NCBI GenBank assembly: GCA_018385335.1 | Contig: JAHAZN010000035.1 | Span: 1-64,000 of the forward strand | Length of the DNA: 64,000 bases | DNA from: Prevotella sp. | GTDB lineage: Bacteria; Bacteroidota; Bacteroidia; Bacteroidales; Bacteroidaceae | Direction of reading: 5' to 3' | In this document: positions 38,803-47,425 of the stretch, one piece after another | Position numbering within the stretch: position 1 is the stretch's first letter | Layout: every line of letters starts with the position of its first letter | Program-made: the position numbers and the translations under genes | The notes under the pieces: model-generated | Told to the model about the DNA's origin: nothing | What the model saw: the letters and a program-made list of their open reading frames with translations, nothing else | Databases searched by the model: none

Positions 38803-41331
38803 TTATTTTGCCTTTTGTCTTGCCTGTTTCGTTATTCTCAAGGCTGCTACCGACCAGGCAGGCAGTGTGAGTGTCACTTCCTCTCCCACTTCTATCTCTC
38901 GCTCCGTCATTTCTTTCCAGGCTTTGTTGCGATCCGGTTGCTGTGGTCCGGTGAGCAGGGTCAAGACTGCTTGGGGCTTGCCTTCACCGATGATGGTTGC
39001 CAGGTCGGCGACTTTCAATGTCACCTCGGCATCGTGTGGCAACAGGCTCACCATCTTCACATCCATCTCGCCGGTCTTCTTCACTCTTGTCACCGAGCAA
39101 TCTATTCTCTTCTCTATCTCTGCCTTGAGCGGTTGATGTCCGTTGTCGCTGAGGTAGGCGGCCTCCACCTGCGATGCGATATACTCGTCACCGGCATGCT
39201 GGCCGAAGAGTTTCTGAATCTCATAGTTGGCGGTGGGTTTCACCTCAGTGTTGTTGAAATAGATAAGGTCGGGATTCCATTTCGTATAACCCTCTTTGGC
39301 CAACAGCGGCGCATAGGAAGCCATGACCACCACATCGGCGTTCTTCTCCACATGGGTGAGATAGGCAGCCTCGGCGAGCGCATTGCTCACATGATTGCCC
39401 TTCGATGCCCATTCGCCGAGATAGACCTTTGTTCCCTGACGGTCATAGTTGTCGTAGAAGTTGCGATGGTTGAAATACCAGCCGGGCGAGTTATAGTAGT
39501 GTTCGTCAACGATGGCGATATGATGTTCCTTGGCTGCCTGCCATCCATATTCGTAGTCGGAACCTTCCCAAAATGGTCCCACGGTGCCCACGAGGGTGAT
39601 CTCGGGATGAGCTTTCTTGATGCCTTCCATGAGGAACAGGTAGCGTTTCATGAAGACGTCGCTGATCAGGTCCTCGTTACCTATGCCGAGATATTTCAGT
39701 CCGAAGGGTTTGGGGTGGCCTGCCTTGGCTCTCAGTGCAGCCAAGGGTGAGGTCTTGGCATCGCCGTTGGCCCACTCTATCAGGTCGAGCAACTCCTGGA
39801 GATAGCTCTCCATGGTGAGGGGCTTGCCGTTATACTGGTAGGGCGATGGCTGTCCGTTGAGTTCTTCCTCAAAGGGGATGCCTCCCTGCTGTCCGTTGCC
39901 TCCCTTCCATGAGTTCTGACAGGGCACACCGGCTGCCAGCACGGGCAACGGTTCGGCACCGAGGTCTTCGCAGAAGGTGAAATACTCATAGAAGCCGAGA
40001 CCTCTCGTCTGGTGGTAGCTCCAGATGTTCATGTCTCCCTGGCGTTCCCACAGGTCGCCGATGGTGGCTTGCCAGTGGTAGATGTTGTCGATGCCCTGAC
40101 CATGAGAGGCGCAACCGCCGGGGAATCTGACGAAACGTGGCTTGAGGTCGGCGATCACCTGTGCCAGGTCATTTCGCAGTCCGTTCTCCCTTCCCTTAAA
40201 GGTGTTCTTTGGGAAGAGCGAGACGAAATCGATGTCGAGGGTTCCCTCCTGCAAGGGGCTGATGACAAGGCGTGCCTTGTCGGCGCTCTTCTTCGGTGTG
40301 AGCACGGCTTTCTGCTGTTTCCATCCCGTCGTGGCCTTGATGTTGCATGAGGCCAGGGTCTCGGTGTCGGCCATGAGGCTCACCTTCACGCTCCCCTTCC
40401 CTTTCACGAAGAGCGAGAGCAGATATTTCTCCTTAGCCTTGAGTGGGATGCCGTCCCATCCGTTATTGACGAGGGCTCCGCCCACCTTGGTCGTGGTAAG
40501 TTGGAGATAGTGACAGTTGTTCTCATGCAACGGCTGTTGGGTGGCCACCTGCCATGAGATATGCTCGCCTTCGAGGTTCCATGCGGTGGTGGCTGTCCAT
40601 CCCCTTCGGTCCTTCTCCGAATACTCGAAGTCGCGGTTTTCGATAAGTTCGGCATAGAGTCCGCCATCGGCGGCATAGCTGATATCCTCGAAGAAGATGC
40701 CCATGAGATTGGGCGAGATGTCCTTCACGTCCTTCGCATCGATGGTCACCGTGGCCTTGATGCCTTTGGCCTCCTTGGCGAGACGGGCGGCAGAGGCTAC
40801 GAAGTTCTCGCTCTCCTTGGCCCAGTTCTGTTCTCTGAGAATCTTCTTGTCGAGCAGGTTCTGCAGTGCCTTGTAGGGGATGCGTATCACGTTGTCCTCC
40901 GATGCTTTCTTCTGCTTTTCGAGCAAGGTTTCAAATGCTTTTTGGTCAAGATATGGATAGTCCTGCGGTTTCCACAGCGTAAAGTTGTCCGACTGTGTCT
41001 TGGCTATCTGTGGCTGTTTGGGGTTGGGGATGAAGGTGGCATAGAAGGTCTTGCCGTCGTAGCTCATCACGGGATAATAGAGTTTCTTCTCGCTTCCCCA
41101 AGGTCCGTAATCGCTCTCGAAGAGGTTGCAGTCCACATGTGTCCAATGCTTCCTGTCCTGCGAATAGGCTATCTGGAAGTTGCGTGTGCCGTTCTTCACA
41201 TCCGGCTTCACATAGATGGAGTCGGGATGGTTGGCCATCACTGTTGTCGCTACCATGGGGGTGGCAGCCACTGCGAATAAAAAAACCCGCCTCAGGAGGT
41301 GAAGCGGGAGTTTGACGTTATATCTTCTCAT
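38803..41331 (-). CDS. GH51 alpha-L-arabinofuranosidase with N-terminal extension
   Basis: GIFFEDISYAADGGLYAELIENRDFE; RFPGGCASHG; GIGNED acid/base; GTKVYLGEWAS nucleophile region. Confidence 0.93.
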   Translation of the reverse strand: MRRYNVKLPLHLLRRVFLFAVAATPMVATTVMANHPDSIYVKPDVKNGTRNFQIAYSQDRKHWTHVDCNLFESDYGPWGSEKKLYYPVMSYDGKTFYATFIPNPKQPQIAKTQSDNFTLWKPQDYPYLDQKAFETLLEKQKKASEDNVIRIPYKALQNLLDKKILREQNWAKESENFVASAARLAKEAKGIKATVTIDAKDVKDISPNLMGIFFEDISYAADGGLYAELIENRDFEYSEKDRRGWTATTAWNLEGEHISWQVATQQPLHENNCHYLQLTTTKVGGALVNNGWDGIPLKAKEKYLLSLFVKGKGSVKVSLMADTETLASCNIKATTGWKQQKAVLTPKKSADKARLVISPLQEGTLDIDFVSLFPKNTFKGRENGLRNDLAQVIADLKPRFVRFPGGCASHGQGIDNIYHWQATIGDLWERQGDMNIWSYHQTRGLGFYEYFTFCEDLGAEPLPVLAAGVPCQNSWKGGNGQQGGIPFEEELNGQPSPYQYNGKPLTMESYLQELLDLIEWANGDAKTSPLAALRAKAGHPKPFGLKYLGIGNEDLISDVFMKRYLFLMEGIKKAHPEITLVGTVGPFWEGSDYEYGWQAAKEHHIAIVDEHYYNSPGWYFNHRNFYDNYDRQGTKVYLGEWASKGNHVSNALAEAAYLTHVEKNADVVVMASYAPLLAKEGYTKWNPDLIYFNNTEVKPTANYEIQKLFGQHAGDEYIASQVEAAYLSDNGHQPLKAEIEKRIDCSVTRVKKTGEMDVKMVSLLPHDAEVTLKVADLATIIGEGKPQAVLTLLTGPQQPDRNKAWKEMTEREIEVGEEVTLTLPAWSVAALRITKQARQKAK
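41279..41308 (-). terminator. Terminator-like hairpin inside the 5' end of the GH51 coding sequence (candidate attenuator)
   Basis: Minus-strand CCCGCTTC-ACCTCCT-GAGGCGGG-TTTTTTT: 8-bp stem with one G-U pair, 7-nt loop, seven Ts. Confidence 0.75.
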
Positions 41332-41384
41332 GTTCTAATGTTTTCTTTTCATAAGTTGAAATCACACGCAACTTCCCGCTCCAC
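41299..41384 (-). promoter_or_regulatory. Candidate antiterminator pairing upstream of and overlapping the GH51 start
   Basis: Leader GTGGAGCGGGAAGTT (41384-41370) can pair with AACTCCCGCTTCAC (41312-41299), which contains the left arm of the 41279-41308 terminator. Confidence 0.55.
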
Positions 41385-41543
41385 AGTAGCCTGCAAAGTA
41401 ATAATAAAAGCTAAAGAAATAGGTGTCAATTCCACTCATATTGTTTCTTTTTTCTTGTTTTCAGTTGCAAAAGTATAATTTTTCTTTGAATGAGCAAAGA
41501 AATCGGAAGTTTTTTTCCGTCTTTTCATGGGTAATTCGTTTAA

Positions 41544-41840
41544 TTAGTCACTTTGCGGGCAAAACCGCGGAGTTAGCACCATCCCATGGGCAAAGAACAG
41601 GGGGGGGAGGTTAGCAAAAAGAATCTCCCCACCTATCGCTGCCTCTGTTGGTGTTGGTTACTGCCATTAGTAACTTTGCGGGCTGTAGGCCCAACCTGCG
41701 ATTAGCCCAGGGTAGAGCGAAGCGGCACCCTGGGGTATGTTGTGAAGAAGAACCACGCCTTGAAAAGGCAAAAGCGTTATACATCAACCAAGCGTACGGG
41801 GCGGATGGAGAGCCCATCGCTGCGAGTGCCAAATAACTTA
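41544..41840. repeat. Structured intergenic element with several hairpins and an internal direct repeat
   Basis: Direct repeat ttagt[c/a]actttgcgggc at ~41544 and ~41668; hairpins gggc/gccc, cccagggt/accctggg (41706-41713/41727-41734), gcctt/aaggc, gatgg/ccatc. Confidence 0.55.
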
Positions 41841-41938
41841 GACATGTAGTTAGCTATTGTATCGCGGAAAAAGCCGGCGGCAGGCAAGGATTCTCCTTGA
41901 CGATACCACGGTGGGCATCATACTGACTGCCGTTGTCA

Positions 41939-42262
41939 TCAGATGCCGTGGGGATTGAGGAAACTGGTGTGCTTCCTTGCCTTCTTTTCTGTCCCTTCGG
42001 CCTGGAAATCTCCTGTGAGCGTATTGAGGCGCTGGGGGTCGAGTTGCAGCATCTTCTCTGCATCTTCCTTAGCTCCTCGGATGTCTCCCGTCTCATATCT
42101 CACCCTGCCTCTCAGCTGATAGGCTTCTGCATTGTCTGGATGATTGACGATGGCTTGGGTGAGCAGGGCGATGGCCATCACTCTGTCTCCCCGTTGCATG
42201 GCATCACGTGCCTGCTCTACGAGCACGTCTCTCTCTTCCTTGTTGTCTTTTGATGTTTCCAT
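41939..42262 (-). CDS. Small TPR-repeat protein
   Basis: METSKDNKEERDVLVEQARDAMQRGDRVMAIALLTQAIVNHPDNAEAYQLRGRVRYETGDIRGAKEDAEKMLQLDP. Confidence 0.75.
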   Translation of the reverse strand: METSKDNKEERDVLVEQARDAMQRGDRVMAIALLTQAIVNHPDNAEAYQLRGRVRYETGDIRGAKEDAEKMLQLDPQRLNTLTGDFQAEGTEKKARKHTSFLNPHGI

Positions 42263-42308
42263 AGTGTTTCTATTTTCTTTTCTAAGAAGTTGTCTCCCCT
42301 GCCCTTGC

Positions 42309-43709
42309 TCATTCGTCGGCAAGGAAGAGTGGGTCTTCGGGTGTCACCATTGTGGGTCTTTGTTCGCTAAGTTTGAGCAGGTCCTGCGGCACATACTGTT
42401 TGTCAACCACCAGTCGGAACATATATTCTCTCATCCAGCGGTCGGTCATAATCATACATCCGCTCTGTCCCCAGGCATTTCCCCAGCTGTTCTCCACCTT
42501 CCATTTGATGGCCTTGCCATCTTCATCCAAGTCAACAGCGGTGAGTGTCATGGCGTGTGTTGACCCGCTGTCGAAGGTACTGATACGCTGTGCCTTGTCC
42601 ATATTGAAAGTGGTACCAAAGAGGGCACCATAGTCATAGTTCTCTGTGTCGCCATAGCCTCTGCTGCGGTCGAGCATCTTGCCCACGTCATAGGAGCTGT
42701 ACATCTTCCTGCCATCTTTGAGTGCTGCAATGGCTAAGCGCGAGATGTCATCCATGGAGAGGTTGAGATATTTCCAGTTGTGTCCGTCGTAGGTGTGTCT
42801 GTCATACTCCACCTCGTAGGTTTTACCATAGGGACGTCTCGGGTCATTCATCACCATGATGAAGGAGCCGTTGAGTGGTTGTCCCACCACCTCTTCAAAG
42901 AAGGTCTTCGGTGTATAGGTCTTCTTCTTTGTCACGGTTTTTCCGCTTTTGTTCTTAAATGCGTAGTCAAATTCTGCAGGTGGTTCTCCTATACAGAGTT
43001 GCAGCATCTTATATACGATAGCGAGCTGTTCAGCCTTAGCCTTTTTTATGTCAGATGTTTTCTTTCCGTCAGCCACCATTTTTCTCAGCATCAGTCCTGC
43101 TTCTCTCAGTTTCGATGCTATGAGTCGTGACATACGCGACGTATTGTCCGATGAGTGGGTCTCTGCCATCACGCTCTTCGGCACGAGTCCATATTTGTCT
43201 GCGAGGTCAGCCACACCGCAGAAGGTGCCTCCGTCGTTGATAGGATGTTTAAAGAAAAACTGCACCCTAGCGTCGTCAATGGGCTTGTCGGCATGGTCTA
43301 TCACTGCCTGTAGGAAGAGGTTGGCTTTCTCCAACTGGTCATAGAAGAAGAGATAAGCCTGCGAGAACTCTACCTGTAGCGAGTCGGTGCGCTTGGCATA
43401 GTTAGCTCTCAGCACATTCAGCCCAGAGAACATCCAGCATCTTCCGCTACTCTGCTGGTCGGTGATCGACTGTTTTGGTGTCTCTATACTGAAGTAAGTA
43501 TCTATCTCGTTTGCATTAGCCTTGTTTTTTGCCAAGTTGTCAATACTGTTGGCAGCTATGGCATTTGCCAACGCCTTGTCTGCTGGCGTCATCTTCACCC
43601 TGCTTCTTATATCACTTAGCATTTCTGGGGTGATGCCTCCCCCCTTGGTCTGTGCGTTGGCAGCCATTGCGAGTGTGAGGGCGAGCGCCCATAAACAGTT
43701 TCTTTTCAT
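42309..43709 (-). CDS. Exported C1-family aminopeptidase (bleomycin hydrolase/PepC-like)
   Basis: Signal peptide; QSSGRCWMFSGLNVLR (Cys), STHAMTLTAVDLDEDG (His), KVENSWG (Asn). Confidence 0.92.
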   Translation of the reverse strand: MKRNCLWALALTLAMAANAQTKGGGITPEMLSDIRSRVKMTPADKALANAIAANSIDNLAKNKANANEIDTYFSIETPKQSITDQQSSGRCWMFSGLNVLRANYAKRTDSLQVEFSQAYLFFYDQLEKANLFLQAVIDHADKPIDDARVQFFFKHPINDGGTFCGVADLADKYGLVPKSVMAETHSSDNTSRMSRLIASKLREAGLMLRKMVADGKKTSDIKKAKAEQLAIVYKMLQLCIGEPPAEFDYAFKNKSGKTVTKKKTYTPKTFFEEVVGQPLNGSFIMVMNDPRRPYGKTYEVEYDRHTYDGHNWKYLNLSMDDISRLAIAALKDGRKMYSSYDVGKMLDRSRGYGDTENYDYGALFGTTFNMDKAQRISTFDSGSTHAMTLTAVDLDEDGKAIKWKVENSWGNAWGQSGCMIMTDRWMREYMFRLVVDKQYVPQDLLKLSEQRPTMVTPEDPLFLADE

Positions 43710-43754
43710 AATTGTATTCTCCTTATAATATTTATATACATTATTACATTTCAC

Positions 43755-46688
43755 TTATTCTATCACCATAACAAACCCACCCCTCGGCTTACATTTCATG
43801 GCCTTGGGTGCTTTTCCTTTCATTCTTCTCACGTTCCATTTCTGAGCGTCTTTCTTTCCATCTTCCAAAATAAGGATATTCTTTCCTCTCTTTACTATTG
43901 GTGTCAGATCGATGTTGAGTGTGATGGGGTGATCGGTGCCGTTGATACCAGCCACGTACCATGTTGTTCCCTTTCTTCTTGCCATCACCACCTGTTCTCC
44001 TGGGTAGCCTTCAATGAGCATCGTCTCCTCCCATGCTGTAGGCAGTGAACCGATAATCTTTTTCACCTCCTCGGGTTGTACGAGATAGCTCTCTGGTCTG
44101 TCAGCCCAGTGTAGTAATCCCGACTCATAGAGCACCGCTAATGCCAGTTCGTGGGCATTGGTGGTGATGTGTGGATGTTGTGAGTCGGAGAAGGTGCATG
44201 GGGTATAGTCCATCGAACCTATCACGTTTCGTGTGAATGGCAGTGTGGCATTGTGTGCGGCAGCCCTGTTGGTGAGCACGGGCAGGTTGTTATACCATTC
44301 AGCGCCGTACACACCCTCCACCGACATGAGGTTGGGATAGGTGCGTTGCCATCCTCTTGGCACTGTAGCTCCGTGGAAGTTGACAAGCAGATGATGTTTT
44401 GCGGCACACTCAAGCAGGTCGATGCAATATTGCATGGTCTCCTGTTTGTCTCCCGCAAAGAAGTCAATTTTCACACCAACCACTCCCTTCTCTTCGAGCC
44501 ATGCAAACTCTCTCTCTCTATTTTCCGGTGCGTTAAGTCTATCATGCGGTCCGGGTGCTCCTCCGTTTTTTGTCCATGCTGTCGAAGAGTTATACCACAG
44601 TATGGTCTTCACACCTTTTTCTTTGGCATAGTTGAGTGCCTTTTCTATGTCTCCGCCATTGCCCATCTCGTCCCATTCGGCATCTATCAGCACATAGGGT
44701 AGCGCCAATTTTGCCGCCATATCTATATATTGTTTCACTATCTGATAGTCCTTTGAGCCATGATTGTGTGCCCAATAAATCCACGACACTCCTCCTGGCA
44801 TTATCCAAGAAGTATCTTCCAGTCGGCATGGTTCACTGACATCGCTGACGAGTGTCGATTCCACGAGGTCTTTTCTCTTTCCAACTATCACCACCCTCCA
44901 TGGCGAGTTCCATTCGCCGCTCATCTGCAGTGTATTGATGTCGGGCACCACTCTGTAGTCCTCTTGATTACCGTCGTTGTAAAGACACGATGCACTATGC
45001 TGTCGCTCTATTCCTGCCTCGGTGATGAGCGCCCACACATCGTTCTCCACCTCTATGAGTGCGGGATATCCCCATCTTCTGTTGTTACTCTTTCCCGTTG
45101 TTGTCAATGGGAAAAACTCTTCATAGGATTCCGTCCATTTCTGCATCCATCTCTTTGTTCCTTCCTTTATGTTATAGGTAGTCTTTTCCTCTGCCAATGC
45201 GACATGCTGCAGTGCTGTGAGCTCATATCTGAAGGCCATTCCATCGTTGTAGAGTCTCACCCTCATGCGTTGCACTCTTCCCATGTTGTCTTCAAAGGAA
45301 TAAACTGTTTCAGTGGCTTCATTTGTGCAGGTCAGTCGTTTACCGCTCTTCATTTCATAATGTTCCTTTATCATTGTCGGCTTGCTCACGCTGCTTATCT
45401 TCAGTCCCCGTCCGCCTCCGTCTCTTGTATTCTGTCCGAACTGTGTGATTGTCAATACCTTTTGTTCCTCACCCTGCTGTCTATAACTAAGGTTGAATGC
45501 CACGATGTTTCCGTCTTTCACCACGGGTTGCAGCCTCACCTTTCCGTTGGGTGCCGTTATCGTGGTAGCCACGTCGGCGGTATTTTTCTGTTTGAAGAAT
45601 TGTTGCATAGTGGTGGCGAGATAGGTGCGTGCATTCATCCATGTATGTCCTCCTCCAGTGAGCATCTTCTCATAGTTCACCTTTTTGTCATTGAGATAGT
45701 CCCAGTTTCTCAGCACATCCTGATAGAGTAAGTCGTCGCTGCCCACACCATACCAGAGCATGGTGAAGGGTGGCTCTCCATCGAAGAGGTGAGGGAAATA
45801 CCTATCCATCACCGCTGGTGTGAGGAAGGCGCTGTAGGATGCCAGATAGGCAAACATCTCTGGATATTTCATAGCAGTGAAGAGCGCCTGCCCTCCTCCT
45901 CTCGAGAATCCTGCTATGGCTCGGTTCTCTCTCCCCGTCTTCACGCGGAAGTGCTGTGCCACATAGGGCATGACACACTCTGTGAGCTCATTGCTGAAGG
46001 TGGTGTACATCTCTGCCGCCTCCATCGATGTCGGTCTGGGAGTGCCATTCATCATATTTCCATAGGGCATCACCACTATCATCTCTTCTGCCTTTCCCTC
46101 CGCGATGAGGTTGTCGAGGATGATATTTGCTCTTCCCACCTTTGTCCATGTCTCCTCGGTGTCTGTAGTGCCACTGATGAGATAAAATGTGGGATAGGTT
46201 CTGTTGCTTGTCTCATAGCCGTGTGGGGTATAAACAAGTAGGGGACGGTTGATGCCGAGCACTTTGGAGTGATAGGTACAATAGCTCACCTTACCATGGG
46301 GCACATCCTTCACGGTGTAGAGAGCGGCATCGCTGGGCATCTCAAGCAAACTGGCCTTAAAGCGCTCGTTGGGGAAGATGTTGGTATTGCTGGGGTCTGC
46401 TATCCTCGTTCCGTCAACGATGAAGGCATAGGGATAGATGTCGGGGGTACTGATGTTTACCTCTCCTCTCCACACTCCATTCTTATCTTTGGTCATTGAC
46501 TTTGTGTCCTTCATAAACTGACCTTCTATGCTCACATCCTTGGCATGAGGGGCATCTAAGGCAAACTTCACTGTGTGGCCGTCATGCTGTATATCGGGCG
46601 ACTTAATAGGGTTATCCCAGTGATTCTGTGCCCAACCTGTGGTGAGGGAGAGCGCGAGTAATAACAGAGTAAGATTGTTTTTTGTCAT
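43755..46688 (-). CDS. CE1-type esterase fused to GH97 glycoside hydrolase
   Basis: Signal peptide; N-terminal E-set/CBM48-like domain; GFSRGGGQALFTA esterase nucleophile elbow; C-terminal GH97 (YVLIDAEWDEMGNGGDIEKALNYAKEKGVKTILWYNSS...GVKIDFFAGDKQ). Confidence 0.88.
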   Translation of the reverse strand: MTKNNLTLLLLALSLTTGWAQNHWDNPIKSPDIQHDGHTVKFALDAPHAKDVSIEGQFMKDTKSMTKDKNGVWRGEVNISTPDIYPYAFIVDGTRIADPSNTNIFPNERFKASLLEMPSDAALYTVKDVPHGKVSYCTYHSKVLGINRPLLVYTPHGYETSNRTYPTFYLISGTTDTEETWTKVGRANIILDNLIAEGKAEEMIVVMPYGNMMNGTPRPTSMEAAEMYTTFSNELTECVMPYVAQHFRVKTGRENRAIAGFSRGGGQALFTAMKYPEMFAYLASYSAFLTPAVMDRYFPHLFDGEPPFTMLWYGVGSDDLLYQDVLRNWDYLNDKKVNYEKMLTGGGHTWMNARTYLATTMQQFFKQKNTADVATTITAPNGKVRLQPVVKDGNIVAFNLSYRQQGEEQKVLTITQFGQNTRDGGGRGLKISSVSKPTMIKEHYEMKSGKRLTCTNEATETVYSFEDNMGRVQRMRVRLYNDGMAFRYELTALQHVALAEEKTTYNIKEGTKRWMQKWTESYEEFFPLTTTGKSNNRRWGYPALIEVENDVWALITEAGIERQHSASCLYNDGNQEDYRVVPDINTLQMSGEWNSPWRVVIVGKRKDLVESTLVSDVSEPCRLEDTSWIMPGGVSWIYWAHNHGSKDYQIVKQYIDMAAKLALPYVLIDAEWDEMGNGGDIEKALNYAKEKGVKTILWYNSSTAWTKNGGAPGPHDRLNAPENREREFAWLEEKGVVGVKIDFFAGDKQETMQYCIDLLECAAKHHLLVNFHGATVPRGWQRTYPNLMSVEGVYGAEWYNNLPVLTNRAAAHNATLPFTRNVIGSMDYTPCTFSDSQHPHITTNAHELALAVLYESGLLHWADRPESYLVQPEEVKKIIGSLPTAWEETMLIEGYPGEQVVMARRKGTTWYVAGINGTDHPITLNIDLTPIVKRGKNILILEDGKKDAQKWNVRRMKGKAPKAMKCKPRGGFVMVIE

Positions 46689-46729
46689 CGATCTTAGTTT
46701 ACTATTTATAATTCTTAGGTATAACTCTG

Positions 46730-46737
46730 CAAATTTA
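46730..46737 (-). promoter_or_regulatory. Candidate -7 box (TAAATTTG) for CE1-GH97
   Basis: TAnnTTTG on the minus strand upstream of 46688. Confidence 0.5.
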
Positions 46738-46863
46738 GTCATTTTTTCTCAGTTGCGTAACAGGGCATTGTTCATTATATCTCATTTGCTCTTCTTTTTT
46801 CACTATTTTTACGTTTACCCTCTGTTTTTCTGTAAAACCCTTTCGTATTTCTTAGAAAACTAT

Positions 46864-46871
46864 TACCTTTG
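46864..46871 (+). promoter_or_regulatory. Candidate -7 box (TACCTTTG) upstream of the beta-barrel pseudogene
   Basis: TAnnTTTG about 50 nt upstream of ATG 46920. Confidence 0.5.
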
Positions 46872-46919
46872 CATCAGTTTATTTTTTTTACATTATTATT
46901 ACACACAAAAAAGAAAATT

Positions 46920-47250
46920 ATGAAAAAGATTGTATTGATGGGGCAGTATTTGCCGTAGCAAGCATGGCAGCAAGTGCCCAGATTTACGTAGGTGGTTCAC
47001 TCGGTATCGGGTCATCCAAGGCTAACTCTAATGCAGACAACCAGACCAACTTCTCTATCAAACCCGAAGTAGGTTAAAACCTCGATGAGAACTGGGCTAT
47101 AGGTCTTCAGATTGGCTATGCAAGCGAAGATAAGACAGGTAACATATGTCATCCGACGACGATGCTCAGGCTACTGGTCACAATAAAGAGGAGATTGGTT
47201 TCTCTATCGACAACACCAACATCGAGTTTGGAGTGCAATTTAACTTCTAA
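46920..47250 (+). pseudogene. Decayed outer-membrane beta-barrel (porin-family) gene
   Basis: Manual multi-frame translation: MKKIVLM/(frameshift)AVFAVASMAASAQIYVGGSLGIGSSKANSNADNQTNFSIKPEVG*NLDENWAIGLQIGYASEDKTGN/(frameshift)SDDDAQATGHNKEEIGFSIDNTNIEFGVQFNF*. Confidence 0.85.
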
Positions 47251-47302
47251 AAATATTTATTTTAACCTTAATGATAAAAGCCCACTGTAGTGGGTTGAAG
47301 AG

Positions 47303-47334
47303 CCCCATAGCTTGCGAAAGTTGTGGGGTTTTTT
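47303..47334 (+). terminator. Rho-independent terminator after the beta-barrel pseudogene
   Basis: ccccatagctt-gcg-aaagttgtgggg followed by tttttt. Confidence 0.75.
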
Positions 47335-47425
47335 CTTTGACCCCGGTGGATAAAAATTATGAAATTTGGCAAACGCTTGGGGATGTACGCTAAAATGCAT
47401 ATTTCTACGCATGCATACGATATGA

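Noticed and set aside
38530-39750. 406-aa plus-strand ORF
   Set aside because: Antisense to pheA and GH51, low-complexity His/Leu/Cys composition typical of mirror ORFs.
41611-41836. Small ORFs (SSQHTPGCRFALPWANRRLGLQPAKLL and YINQAYGADGEPIAASAK types)
   Set aside because: They lie wholly in the hairpin-rich intergenic repeat; more likely structured DNA/RNA than protein.
44760-45731. 323-aa plus-strand ORF
   Set aside because: Antisense to CE1-GH97, no plausible domain.
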